Of a stretch of 64,000 nucleotides of DNA, positions 16,277 through 25,294 are shown one piece after another (position 1 is the first letter of the stretch; every line of letters begins with the position of its first letter). The DNA is from Myxococcota bacterium (GTDB lineage: Bacteria; Myxococcota; B64-G9): NCBI GenBank assembly GCA_022710975.1, contig JAKLGA010000003.1, positions 310,001 through 374,000 on the forward strand, read 5' to 3'. The notes under the pieces were generated by a model that ran no database searches, was not told the DNA's origin, and saw only the letters and a list, made by a program, of their open reading frames with translations. The translations under genes were made by a program, and so were the position numbers.

Positions 16277-17826
16277 GCCAGCCCCGCCATGAGCGCGCCG
16301 GCGGCGCCCCGCTCGAAGGGCGGCCCGGGCAGCGGCGGCGACAGCCGGCCGCGGTAGAGGACGCGCACCTCGTCGCCGAGCTCGAGCACCTCGTCGAGGT
16401 CGCTGGACAGGAGCAGCACGGCCGCGCCCGCGAGGGCCGCCTGGCGCAGGCGGGCCCGCACGGCGGCGGCCGCGCCCAGATCGAGCCCCTGGGTGGGCTG
16501 GTGCACGAGCAGCACCCGCGGGGCCTCGAGCAGCTCCCGGCCCAGCAGCAGCTTCTGGAGATTCCCGCCGGACAGCGCCGCGCTCGGGGCCGCCAGCCCC
16601 GGCGCGACCACCTGGAGCTCGGCCAGGACGCGGGCGGCGTGCGCCTCGAGCGCGCGCGGGTGGAGCCACCCGAGCGGCCCCCGGGCCAGGCGGCGGTAGG
16701 CCCGCAGGCCCGCGCTCTCCGCGACGGTCAGTCGCCCGTCGGTCGCCTCCCCGTGGCGATCCTCGGCCAGGAAGCCGACGCCGCGGGCCAGGAACTCCCG
16801 GGCCGGCCGGCCGGTCACGTCCTGCCCCTCCAGCAGCACCCGGCCGGAGTGCGGCGCGAGCAGCCCGGCGCAGGCCGCGGCCAGCTCGCCCTGGCCGTTG
16901 CCGGCCACGCCGGCCACCCCGCAGACGCGCCCGGGCCGGAGCGCGAGCGAGACCTCCGACAGGCGCACGATCCCGTCCACGACCACGCTGACCTGGTCCA
17001 GGGCGAGGCGGGGTTGCGCCGACCGATCGGACCGATCGGTCGGATCGGTCGGATCGGTCCGATCTCCGGGCGCCGGGCCGGCCTCGGTCATGCCCACCAT
17101 CATCCCGGCGAGCTGCTGCGCGTTCACCTGGCCGCGTTCGACCCCCTCGGCCAGCGTGCGGCCGCGGTGCAGCACGCTGATGCGATCGGCCACCTCCAGG
17201 ATCTCGGGCAGCTTGTGGCTGACGAACAGCACGGCCACCCCCTCGGCCGCGAGCCTTCGCATGACGGCGAACAGGCGGCCGGCCTCGTCCGGGGTGAGCA
17301 CCGCGGTGGGCTCGTCCAGGAGGAGCACGCGCGCCTCGCGGCTGAGCGCCCGCGCCAGCGCCACGCGCTGCTTCTCGCCCGCGGACAGCGTCTCCACGCG
17401 CGCGTCCAGGGGGAGCTCCAGCCCGAGCCGGGCGGCCAGGCGCTCGAGCTCCTGACGCAGCCGGCGGCGAGGCAGCACGAAGGCCCGCGCCCGGTCCCAG
17501 CCCAGCAGCAGGTTGTCGAGCACGCTGAGGCGCTCGACCAGCAGGTAGGACTGGAACACCATGGCCACCCCGGCCCGCTGGGCCTCGCGCGGCGAGGCGA
17601 AGCGGCGCGGGCTCCCGGCCAGGCGCAGCTCCCCCGCCTCCGGGCGCAGCAGACCGGCGGCCACGTGGGCGAGCGTGCTCTTGCCGGCCCCGTTCTCGCC
17701 CACCAGCGCGTGCACCTCGCCGGCCCGCAGCCGGAGCCCGGCGCCGTCGCAGGCCAGCGTCCCGGGGAAGCGCACGCGGATGCCGCGGAGCTCGAGCGCC
17801 GCGGGGCTCGGGGCGGGAGCGGGCAT
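16273..17826 (-). CDS. Twin-domain ABC importer ATPase (nucleoside/simple-sugar type)
   Basis: 517 aa, ATG 17826, 9 nt after the substrate-binding protein stop. Domain 1 has Walker A GENGAGKST, signature LSAGEKQR, Walker B VLLLDEPTAVLTPDE and the switch His in FVSHKL. Domain 2 has the degenerate Walker A (GVAGVAGNGQGEL) and signature LSGGNLQK normal for the second half of this family (YufO, RbsA, MglA). Between them the linker contains an Asp/Thr/Arg/Ser run (residues ~254-269) encoded by a palindromic 9-mer repeat (17020-17064). It energises import through the two permeases. No clear Shine-Dalgarno; translation is probably coupled. Confidence 0.9.
   Translation of the reverse strand: MPAPAPSPAALELRGIRVRFPGTLACDGAGLRLRAGEVHALVGENGAGKSTLAHVAAGLLRPEAGELRLAGSPRRFASPREAQRAGVAMVFQSYLLVERLSVLDNLLLGWDRARAFVLPRRRLRQELERLAARLGLELPLDARVETLSAGEKQRVALARALSREARVLLLDEPTAVLTPDEAGRLFAVMRRLAAEGVAVLFVSHKLPEILEVADRISVLHRGRTLAEGVERGQVNAQQLAGMMVGMTEAGPAPGDRTDPTDPTDRSDRSAQPRLALDQVSVVVDGIVRLSEVSLALRPGRVCGVAGVAGNGQGELAAACAGLLAPHSGRVLLEGQDVTGRPAREFLARGVGFLAEDRHGEATDGRLTVAESAGLRAYRRLARGPLGWLHPRALEAHAARVLAELQVVAPGLAAPSAALSGGNLQKLLLGRELLEAPRVLLVHQPTQGLDLGAAAAVRARLRQAALAGAAVLLLSSDLDEVLELGDEVRVLYRGRLSPPLPGPPFERGAAGALMAGLA
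17020..17064. repeat. Tandem palindromic GATCGG(A/T)CC repeat inside the ABC ATPase linker
   Basis: About 45 bases made of overlapping GATCGGACC/GATCGGTCG 9-mers that read nearly the same on both strands. It stays in frame in the ATPase gene and encodes the TDPTDPTDRSDRS-like linker between the two ATP-binding domains. It is low-complexity and hairpin-prone, unlike the flanking sequence. Confidence 0.75.
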
Positions 17827-17835
17827 GGTGGGGGG

Positions 17836-19062
17836 CTAGTGCCCGCCCGAGGGCAGGCTGCCCTCGATGCCGTCTGCCAACCAGCCCATGCAGGTGGTGC
17901 AGTCCAGCCGGCCGGGCACGCCCTTGAGGCCCTCGAGGTCCTCCTGGGTCAGGCGCTTGCCCTCCGGCACCACCAGCCGGCCCTGGTTGTCGCGGATGGG
18001 CCCGGAGAAGACGCCGAAGCGATCGAGCTCGCCCCGGCGCATCTTCTCGCGCAGGTCCCTCACCTCGGCCACGGCCGCGGCCGGGATGCCCGGGTGGGGC
18101 GTCTGGCCGGGCTCGAAGCCCAGCAGGCCCACCAGCTCGCTGTCCGCGTCCGGGTACAGGTCCCCGGGCTTCCAGGTCCCGGCGCGGATCTGCTCCACGA
18201 TGCGCTGGTAGGTCGGCCCCCAGTTCCAGTAGGTCGTGGTCAGGCAGCGCTCGGGCGCCGCCTCGCAGGCGTTCTGCGAGTCGTAGCCGATGCCCCAGCG
18301 GCCGGCGGCCGCGGCCGCCACGACCGGTCCCGGGGTGTCGGCGCCGGTCACCACCACGTAGGCCCCGCCCGCCAGCAGCGACTGGGCGGCCTCCTTCTCC
18401 TTGACCGGATCGAACCAGGAGTGGATCCAGCGCAACTGGATGGTGCACGCGGGGCAGGAGCGCCGCACCCCGAGGGCGAAGGCGTTCAGCAGCCGCACCA
18501 CCTCGGGGATGGGGAAGGGCTCCACCGCGCCGAGCGTCTTCTGCCCGTCCGCGGCCGCGCGCGCGCCGGCGATCACCCCGGCCAGGTAGCGCATGCACTC
18601 CATGGCGCCCATCAGGTTGGCGAGGTTCCGCTCGTTCTTGCGGAAGCCGGAGACGTGCACGAAGCGGGTGGCCGGGAACTCGGAGGCGACCTGGGCGGTC
18701 GCGTCCATGAAGCCGAACGAGGTGGTCACCACCAGGTCGTAGCCGTCCCGGGCGAGCGAGCGCACCAGCGCCTCGGCCTCGGCGCCCTCGGCCACGCTCT
18801 CGAAGGCCTTGGTCACCACGCCCGGCACGTGCTGCTCGAGGTGCTTGCGGCCCGCGTCGTGGGCGAAGGTCCAGCCGCCGTCGCCCACCGGACCGACGTA
18901 CACGAAGGCCACCCGGAAGGGCTTCGCCGCCGGGGCCGCGGCCGGGGGCTGGGCCACGTCCGGGCCGCCCGCGCCCGCCGGGCCGGCCGCCGGCTCGCTC
19001 CTGGTGCAGGCCGCGCCCAGCGCCAGGGCGAGGGCCGCCACCACCCACGTCTTCGCATGCAT
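17836..19062 (-). CDS. BMP-family substrate-binding lipoprotein of the ABC importer
   Basis: 408 aa if started at ATG 19062, which lies 6 nt after GGAGGAG; the in-frame ATG at 19068 abuts that site directly and is less likely. The signal MHAKTWVVAALALALGAAC ends in a lipobox. The mature protein begins FRVAFVYVGPVGDGGWTFAHDAG, diagnostic of the BMP (Med/BmpA) family, and contains GYDLVVTTSFGFMDAT and GIGYDSQNAC, typical binding-cleft motifs. Family members bind nucleosides or purines. The C-terminus has an extra CTTCMGW pair of Cys. First gene of the leftward four-gene importer operon, divergent from the trypsin-like protease. Confidence 0.9.
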   Translation of the reverse strand: MHAKTWVVAALALALGAACTRSEPAAGPAGAGGPDVAQPPAAAPAAKPFRVAFVYVGPVGDGGWTFAHDAGRKHLEQHVPGVVTKAFESVAEGAEAEALVRSLARDGYDLVVTTSFGFMDATAQVASEFPATRFVHVSGFRKNERNLANLMGAMECMRYLAGVIAGARAAADGQKTLGAVEPFPIPEVVRLLNAFALGVRRSCPACTIQLRWIHSWFDPVKEKEAAQSLLAGGAYVVVTGADTPGPVVAAAAAGRWGIGYDSQNACEAAPERCLTTTYWNWGPTYQRIVEQIRAGTWKPGDLYPDADSELVGLLGFEPGQTPHPGIPAAAVAEVRDLREKMRRGELDRFGVFSGPIRDNQGRLVVPEGKRLTQEDLEGLKGVPGRLDCTTCMGWLADGIEGSLPSGGH

Positions 19063-19129
19063 GCTCATCTCCTCCAGGGCCCGTACCGTACCCCGGTCGC
19101 GGGCCGGGATCAATCGGCGGCGCGGGGTC

Positions 19130-19160
19130 TTGACTTCGATCGGGCCGGGTGCGGTGATAG
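19130..19160 (+). promoter_or_regulatory. Putative sigma-70 promoter for the 19187 gene
   Basis: TTGACT at 19130-19135 and GTGATA/TGATAG near 19154-19160 are 18-19 nt apart, in the 124-nt divergent gap. The ribosome site GAGGTGAGGG follows before the ATG at 19187. Consensus judgement by eye. Confidence 0.4.
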
Positions 19161-19186
19161 GACGACGGTCTCCAGAGAGGTGAGGG

Positions 19187-21322
19187 ATGAGATCCAGTCG
19201 TGTGCGTCTGGCCTTGCTGGCTTGGATTCTCGCGGCGATCGCGGCGGCCTGCTCCGGGCGGGACGGTCAATCCGGCGCGGGCTCCATCGAGGGGGCCAAG
19301 GCGGCGACGGCCTTCGTGGTGGTCGGGCGCACGGGGCACTCCGGCTCGGGCTCGGGATTCCTTGTCCACAGGCAGGGTCGCAGCGGCCTGGTGGTCACCA
19401 ACGCGCACGTCACCGGTGGCGGTCGTGGCAAGGTCGGGATCCGGGTCGTCTTCCACAGCGGCACGAGCCGCGCCCTGGCGCTGGAGGCCAGGCTGGTCGC
19501 GCATGATCCGGTGGCGGATCTCGCCCTTCTGGAGGTGGAGGGCGACGCCCTGCCCGAGCCCATCCCCATCGAGGCCGATCGCGTCTTCCGGGAGACGGAC
19601 CCGGTGCTGATCCTCGGCTTCCCCTTCGGCATGGAGCTGACCACGAACAGGGAGTCACCCTCGCTCACGGTCTCGCGGGGCAGCGTCTCGAGCCTCCGGC
19701 TCGACGAGAACGACCAGCCCTTCATGCTGCAGATCGACGGGGACATCAACCCGGGCAACTCCGGTGGGCCCATCATCGACGAGCAGGGGCGGCTCGCGGG
19801 TGTGTCGGTGGCCGAGGTCTCCTCGACCAACATCGGCTTCGCCATCCCGGCCTTCATGGTCCGGAACCTGCTCGAAGGCACCGTGACCGGCCTGCGCGCC
19901 TCCCGCTCCGCCAGCGGGATCATGCTGTTCGGACTGCCGCTGGAGCCGACCCAGAAGATCGAACGCGCGACCCTGCGCCTGGCCGAGAAGTCCACCGCGG
20001 AGCTCCAGGCGTTCCTCGGGCCCGCGCAGCGCTGGAAGGAGATCGAGGACGCCCCCCAGACGGTCGAGCTCACCCGGGTGGGCGACGCGTTCACCGCCAC
20101 CTTCCAGGCCCCGGCCAGTCGCCGCGGGGTGCCACTGTGCGCGCAGATCGTGCTCGAGACCGGCGGGCGGCGCAACGCCATGCCGCCCTTCAGGATGCAG
20201 CTCGACGAGGGAGCGGTGGTGCTGTTTGGGCCCGGTGTGGCGACGCGGCCGGAGAAGCACCCGTCCGGGCCGGGGCGCGAGCCCGCGAAGCCCAGGCCCG
20301 ATCCGCCCGCGCCTCAGCCCCCGCCCCCTGCGCCCGCGCCCGAGCCGGAGGTGGGGACCGTGCTCACCACGACAAGCAGCATCGAGGACGTGGTGCCGAT
20401 CGGCGTCGGCGAGAGCCTGCTGCTGCTGCTGTCCGAGGAGCCCAGGCTGGCGCTGTTCGACCGCCTGGCGGAGAAGATCGCCGCGGCCTTCCCGCTGGGG
20501 GTGGACTTCCCGCTGCTGGCCGCGACCCGCGAGAGCCTGTATGTGGTGGACACGCAGAAGCGCGTCATCCACCGGCGCAAGCTCGCGGACATGACGCCGC
20601 TCGCCACGGCGCCGGTGGGTGTGCTGGGCGAGGTGCGGGCGGTCGCCATCGGCTCCAACTCCACCGATGCCCCCCTGGTCCTCGCGGTGGGCGAGGCGCT
20701 GCAGCTCTACGATCCGCTCACGCTGAAGCAGCTCCCCACAGAGTGGCGGAACGAGCGGGGCGAGAACCGGCCGCCTTACATCGGGAGGGACACACGCCTT
20801 CAGCTGCGCGCCTCCCCCAACGGCAGGTACCTGACCTTCTGGCGCCTCGGGGTCTCGCCCTCGGGCGTCCACCTGATCCGCCTCAGAGGCGGTGTGCTCG
20901 AGTTCACCTACCAGCACACCACCATGGGCCATCTGGTGCCGGACGACTCGGGCAACGTGTTGACCGGACAGAACGTCATGTACAACAACCAGCTGCAGAA
21001 GGTGGACGAGCCATCCCAGCCGAGCCAGCGGTACGTGGTGCTCGTCCCCGTGCTGGGCAAGGATCTGTTCCTGCGGGTGATGGAGGAAGCCAAGCAAGCC
21101 ACCGCGGTCGTGTACAAGACGCGCGGTGGCGGGGCGGTCATGGACCTGGGCGTACTGCCACTGATGAAGTCCAGCGAGCACCCCGCGGCGTCGGCGAGCC
21201 AGCGGATCACCCTCGAGAAACGCTACTTCCTCGATCCCGACAGCGGCCAGCTGGTGCTCATCCCCCGTAGCAACGACCGGATCGTGATCCGCGAGATCCA
21301 GCCGCTCGAGGTCCCGGAGTAG
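19187..21322 (+). CDS. Trypsin-like serine protease lipoprotein with Pro-rich linker and beta-propeller-like tail
   Basis: 711 aa, ATG 19187 after GAGGTGAGGG. Signal MRSSRVRLALLAWILAAIAAAC gives a lipobox. Residues ~35-235 are a DegP-like chymotrypsin fold with His74 (TNAHV), Asp111 (DPVADLALLEV) and Ser192 (GNSGGP). There is no PDZ domain. A ~60-residue Pro-rich linker (PKPRPDPPAPQPPPPAP...) follows around residues 365-385, then a ~320-residue C-terminal region of beta-rich repeats (ESLYVVDTQKR, LVLAVGEALQLYDPLTL, PNGRYLTFWR) resembling a propeller. It is probably a periplasm-facing or surface quality-control protease with a sensing or binding tail; the substrate is unknown. Confidence 0.85.
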   Translation: MRSSRVRLALLAWILAAIAAACSGRDGQSGAGSIEGAKAATAFVVVGRTGHSGSGSGFLVHRQGRSGLVVTNAHVTGGGRGKVGIRVVFHSGTSRALALEARLVAHDPVADLALLEVEGDALPEPIPIEADRVFRETDPVLILGFPFGMELTTNRESPSLTVSRGSVSSLRLDENDQPFMLQIDGDINPGNSGGPIIDEQGRLAGVSVAEVSSTNIGFAIPAFMVRNLLEGTVTGLRASRSASGIMLFGLPLEPTQKIERATLRLAEKSTAELQAFLGPAQRWKEIEDAPQTVELTRVGDAFTATFQAPASRRGVPLCAQIVLETGGRRNAMPPFRMQLDEGAVVLFGPGVATRPEKHPSGPGREPAKPRPDPPAPQPPPPAPAPEPEVGTVLTTTSSIEDVVPIGVGESLLLLLSEEPRLALFDRLAEKIAAAFPLGVDFPLLAATRESLYVVDTQKRVIHRRKLADMTPLATAPVGVLGEVRAVAIGSNSTDAPLVLAVGEALQLYDPLTLKQLPTEWRNERGENRPPYIGRDTRLQLRASPNGRYLTFWRLGVSPSGVHLIRLRGGVLEFTYQHTTMGHLVPDDSGNVLTGQNVMYNNQLQKVDEPSQPSQRYVVLVPVLGKDLFLRVMEEAKQATAVVYKTRGGGAVMDLGVLPLMKSSEHPAASASQRITLEKRYFLDPDSGQLVLIPRSNDRIVIREIQPLEVPE

Positions 21323-21375
21323 CCCTCCCCCCCCCTGCCCCCCGAAGCCCTGATCACCCCATCCTCTACCCTGGC

Positions 21376-21389
21376 GTGATCCGGATCAC
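21376..21389. promoter_or_regulatory. Perfect 14-bp palindrome with Crp/Fnr-like spacing
   Basis: GTGATCCGGATCAC is a perfect palindrome of the GTGA-N6-TCAC form used by Crp/Fnr-family regulators. It lies ~126 nt before the C25 protease start, in the 192-nt gap after the trypsin-like gene. It may be an operator; no regulator is encoded nearby. Confidence 0.4.
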
Positions 21390-21514
21390 CCCCGCGCACC
21401 CCTACCTGGGCGATCGTGCGGGAGATCTCGGGTCGGGGTTGCCGGGAAGTCCCGCACGCGGGTTGGAAGGGGTGGACAATCCGCAGTACCACGTCAGCCG
21501 CGGAGGATGATCCG

Positions 21515-24500
21515 ATGAAAGCGATGAGACCGTTCGAGAAGCTGGGTGTGTGCCTGCTCGTCTCGTCCGCCCTGTGGCTCGGAGCCCCGGCGCTGGCCGC
21601 CGAGGTGCTCGAGCTCCAGGTCGGCTTCCCCGAGCCGAGCCTGCAGGTGGACGAGCGGGGCTACACGCACGTCAGCCTCCCGGGCGCGCCCAACCTGGCC
21701 CGGCCCGGCGCGCCGGCCCTGCCCGTGCGCCTGGTGCGGGTGGCGCTGCCCCCGGGCGCGCGGGTGCGGGCCGTCGAGGTCACCCCCCTCGGCCAGCGCG
21801 CGCTGCCCGGCTTCCACGAGGTGTTCCCGGCCCAGCCGCCCCGGCCGCTCAGCCTGCCCGCCGCGGACTTCCTGCCGCCGGACCCGGAGGCGTACCGCGC
21901 CCCCGGCCTGTTCCCGGCCTCCCCGTCCGAGGCCCGGCCGGTCCAGGGGCTGCGCGGCGTCGCGGTGCTGCCCCTGGCCGTGTGGCCCGTGCGGGCCGAG
22001 CCGCTTGCGGGCGCGCTGTGGTTCACGCCGGCCGTGCGGGTGCGGATCGAGCTCGAGGCTGGCAAGGCGCAGGCTCCGACCTACCGCGGCCTGGCCGAGG
22101 ATCTCGCGCGGGCCGAGCGCCTGGTCGAGAACCCCGAGCTGCTCGGGCGCTACCCCGCGGCGCGCGGGCGCGCGCCCGGCGACGCCCGGTACGTGGTGGT
22201 GACCAGCGCGGCCCTGGTCGGCTGTCCGGGCGACTACGGCCTGGAGGCGCTGCTGGCCGAGAAGCAGCTCCGCGGCCTGACCACCCGCCTGGAGACCGTC
22301 GAGGCCATCCGGGCCGCCTACCCGGGCCGGGACGACGCCGAGAAGATCCGCGCCTTCTTGCGCGAGCGCTACCTCGAGGACGGGGCGGAGTTCGCGCTGC
22401 TGGCGGGCGACGCGGACGGCGCGCAGGTCGGCGGGGAGACCGAGCCCGTGGGCGTGCCGGTGCGCATGCTGTGGGGCGACATCGGCTTCGGCCCGGACGA
22501 CGTGCCGTCGGATCTGTACTACAGCTGCCTCGACGGGGACCTGGACGGGAACGGGAACGACGTGTTCGGCGAGGCGGGCGACGCGCCCGATCTCATGGCC
22601 GAGCTGGACGTGGGCCGCGCGCCCGTGGACTCGTGCCAGGAGGTGGCGAGCTTCGTGCAGAAGACGCTCGCCTACCAGGCCACCCAGGCCGCCTACCTGC
22701 AGCGGGTCGCCTTCGCCGGCGAGTGGCTGTGGGACGGCTACGGCGACTACGACTGGGCCAAGACCTTCCTGGAGCAGATCCACCACTCTGGCGACGAGCT
22801 GCTGCCCACGCTGGGCTTCGACCAGAGCGCCTTCTTCCAGGTCAGCACCATGTACGATCGCGATCTGGGCGGGGCCGACTCCTGGGGCGCGGCCGAGATG
22901 CTGGCGCTGCTGAACGGCAACCCCCACCTGGTGAACCACCTGGGCCACTCCTACACCAACTACGCGCTGCGTCTGACCACCGACCAGCTCATGGCTGGCA
23001 TCGCCAACAGCCTGCCCTTCCTGGTCTACACCCAGGGCTGCTACCCGGGCGCCTTCGACAACCGCCTGTCCGAGTACGACGACAAGGCCCACCAGCCCCA
23101 GGACAGCTTCGTCGAGCACATGCTGCTCGATCCGCTGGGCGCCTTCGCCGCGGTGATGAACACCCGCTACGGCCTGGGCTGGACCTCCAACTACTACCAC
23201 CGCACCTTCTGGGACGCGCTGTTCCGCGTCGGGGAGCGCCACCTGGGGGCCATGCAGTCCTACTCGCGCGACGCGCTGGCCGGCTTCGTGCCGGGCGACG
23301 ACGGCATGCGCTGGATCCACTACGACGCCAACCTGTTCGGCGATCCTGAGGTGGAGCTCAAGACCAGCGCCTCCAGCGAGCCGCTGCTGGGCGTGCCCGC
23401 CCGGCCCATCCGGCTGGTCGAGGTGATCGGCGGCGGGGCGCCCCAGGGCGGCAAGCTCCTGGTGCGCAACGACGGCCTGGGCGCGCTGACCTTCGAGGTG
23501 CAGTCCTCGGAGGCCTGGCTCACGGTGACGCCGGCGGGCGGCGAGGCCCCGGCCGAGCTCGATCTGGGCCTGGACCTGACCGGCCTGGGCCCGGGGCTGC
23601 TCACCGCCGCGCTCACCGTGACCTCGCCGGAGGCCGCCAACTCGCCCCAGGTGGTGCAGGTGGAGCTCGAGCTGGTGGAGCTGCCCGCGCCGGTGGTGCC
23701 CTTCCTCGCGGGCGAGGCGCCGAGCGTGGACGGTCGGCTCGAGCGGGGCGAGTGGAGCCAGGGCGCGAGCCTGGAGCTCGACCCGTCCCGTCCCGGCCAG
23801 CGGCTGCTCCTGGCCCACGACGGCCAGCGGTTGTACCTGGCGCTCGATCTGCCCGCGGACACCAGCGAGGAGGACTACGACACCTGGATGATCTCCCTGG
23901 ACGCCGACGGCGACCTGGCCTGGCCGCAGGCGGCCGCGGACGACGGGATGTACTACGCCTACGCCTACCCGGGAGAGCGGTACTTCTCCTCGATCTTCGA
24001 TCCGGGCAGCGGCGTGGAGCAGGGCGAGTGGGAGTACGGGCCGGCCGGGTTCGTGCTCCAGGCGGGCCAGGCTCCGAACGGCCGGGTGTTCGAGGCGTCG
24101 TTCGATCTGGCTGCGAGCCACCTCAAGCGGCAGCCGGGCCAGGTCTTCGGCGTGGAGCTGGCCTACTACGACTACGCCTTCGGCGCCTGGGTCCCGCTGG
24201 TCCTGTGGCCCGGGCTGAGCGCGACCGTCGAGCCGCGCCGCATGGCGCGCGTGACCCTGGGCCTGCGCGACCTGTTCTCGGCCGAGCCGCGGGTCCTGGA
24301 CTTCGCGGCCGAGGAGGGCGGTCCGCCCACCGCGGCCCAGCCCCTCGAGCTCGGGACCGAGGGGGGCGCCAGCGCGGGCTTCCGCCTGGAGCCCTCGGCG
24401 GACTGGCTGCGCGCGTCGGCCCCCGCGGGCATCACCCCGGCGGCGCTCGAGGTGTGGGCCGACCCGAGCGGGCTCGCGCCGGGCGAGCACGCGGCCGTGC

Positions 24501-25294
24501 TGACGCTCCGCGGCGAGGGCGCGGCCGCCTACTTCCCGGAGCTGGCCATCCCGGTCAGCCTGGTGGTCGCCCCGGCCTGCCCGGACCGGGACGGGGACGG
24601 CCACCTCGACGCGGCCTGCGGCGGGGACGACTGCGACGACTGGCACGGCGCGGTGTCCCCGGGCGCGGCGGAGATCTGCGGGGACGGCGTGGACCAGGAC
24701 TGCGACGGCCTGGACCCGGCCTGCCCCTGCCCGGACGCGGACGGCGACGGGCACCAGGACTCCGCCTGCGGCGGGGACGACTGCGACGACGGGGCGGCGG
24801 CCGTCCACCCGGGCGCCGAGGAGATCTGCGGCGACGGCATCGACCAGGACTGCAACGGTTTCGACATCGAGTGCGCCTGCACCACGGACGCCGACGGCGA
24901 CGGCCACATGGCGCTGACCTGCCCGGACGGCGACGACTGCGACGACGCCGACCCGGACGTCCACCCGGGCGCCGAGGATCCGTGCGAGGACGGCCTCGAC
25001 CAGGACTGCGACGGCCAGGATCGGATCTGCCCCTGCCGGGACGCGGACCAGGACGGTCACCAGGCCGCGGACTGCGGCGGAGACGACTGCGACGACGGCG
25101 ACGCCGGCGCGCACCCGGGGGCCGACGAGCTGTGCGGGGACGGCCTCGACCAGGACTGCAGCGGCGCGGACCTCGAGTGCGAGCCCGAACCCGAGGACGG
25201 GGGCGGCGGCTGCGCCACGGGCGGTGGCGCCGGCGGGCTCGCGCTGCTCGGCCTGCTCCTCGGCCTGGCCTGCCTGCGTCGCTCGAGGTGCTGA
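21515..25294 (+). CDS. Gingipain-like (peptidase C25) secreted protease with MopE repeats and MYXO-CTERM
   Basis: 1259 aa. ATG 21515 is chosen for its GGAGG and the signal peptide that follows (..LLVSSALWLGAPALA). Residues ~30-220 are a propeptide-like beta region. Residues ~225-615 match peptidase C25: RYVVVTS, LLAGDAD, DLYYSCLDGD, MAELDVGRAPV, catalytic His candidate in NHLGHS (His475/His478) and nucleophile Cys509 in TQGCYPGAFD. Next come an Ig/BACON-like segment, a CBM9-like domain (~730-930), a second BACON-like segment, and four or five MopE units (~1025-1220). The C-terminus GGGCATGGG-helix-RRSRC is MYXO-CTERM-like, so it is probably surface anchored. It likely degrades protein outside the cell and may need divalent metal for stability. 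Confidence 0.88.
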   Translation: MKAMRPFEKLGVCLLVSSALWLGAPALAAEVLELQVGFPEPSLQVDERGYTHVSLPGAPNLARPGAPALPVRLVRVALPPGARVRAVEVTPLGQRALPGFHEVFPAQPPRPLSLPAADFLPPDPEAYRAPGLFPASPSEARPVQGLRGVAVLPLAVWPVRAEPLAGALWFTPAVRVRIELEAGKAQAPTYRGLAEDLARAERLVENPELLGRYPAARGRAPGDARYVVVTSAALVGCPGDYGLEALLAEKQLRGLTTRLETVEAIRAAYPGRDDAEKIRAFLRERYLEDGAEFALLAGDADGAQVGGETEPVGVPVRMLWGDIGFGPDDVPSDLYYSCLDGDLDGNGNDVFGEAGDAPDLMAELDVGRAPVDSCQEVASFVQKTLAYQATQAAYLQRVAFAGEWLWDGYGDYDWAKTFLEQIHHSGDELLPTLGFDQSAFFQVSTMYDRDLGGADSWGAAEMLALLNGNPHLVNHLGHSYTNYALRLTTDQLMAGIANSLPFLVYTQGCYPGAFDNRLSEYDDKAHQPQDSFVEHMLLDPLGAFAAVMNTRYGLGWTSNYYHRTFWDALFRVGERHLGAMQSYSRDALAGFVPGDDGMRWIHYDANLFGDPEVELKTSASSEPLLGVPARPIRLVEVIGGGAPQGGKLLVRNDGLGALTFEVQSSEAWLTVTPAGGEAPAELDLGLDLTGLGPGLLTAALTVTSPEAANSPQVVQVELELVELPAPVVPFLAGEAPSVDGRLERGEWSQGASLELDPSRPGQRLLLAHDGQRLYLALDLPADTSEEDYDTWMISLDADGDLAWPQAAADDGMYYAYAYPGERYFSSIFDPGSGVEQGEWEYGPAGFVLQAGQAPNGRVFEASFDLAASHLKRQPGQVFGVELAYYDYAFGAWVPLVLWPGLSATVEPRRMARVTLGLRDLFSAEPRVLDFAAEEGGPPTAAQPLELGTEGGASAGFRLEPSADWLRASAPAGITPAALEVWADPSGLAPGEHAAVLTLRGEGAAAYFPELAIPVSLVVAPACPDRDGDGHLDAACGGDDCDDWHGAVSPGAAEICGDGVDQDCDGLDPACPCPDADGDGHQDSACGGDDCDDGAAAVHPGAEEICGDGIDQDCNGFDIECACTTDADGDGHMALTCPDGDDCDDADPDVHPGAEDPCEDGLDQDCDGQDRICPCRDADQDGHQAADCGGDDCDDGDAGAHPGADELCGDGLDQDCSGADLECEPEPEDGGGGCATGGGAGGLALLGLLLGLACLRRSRC
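24803..24948 (+). repeat. 146-bp block shared with the 28032 gene (copy A)
   Basis: This MopE-encoding stretch is identical, apart from one T/C third-position change, to the reverse complement of 28744-28889. Neighbouring MopE units in both genes are far more diverged at the DNA level, which points to recent copying or gene conversion. Confidence 0.85.

Noticed and set aside
15161-19504. A 1447-codon leftward open frame that would fuse a permease to upstream sequence
   Set aside because: Only the permease 1 part (15161-16276) has family motifs and a coupled start; the rest is out of frame with the ATPase and BMP genes.
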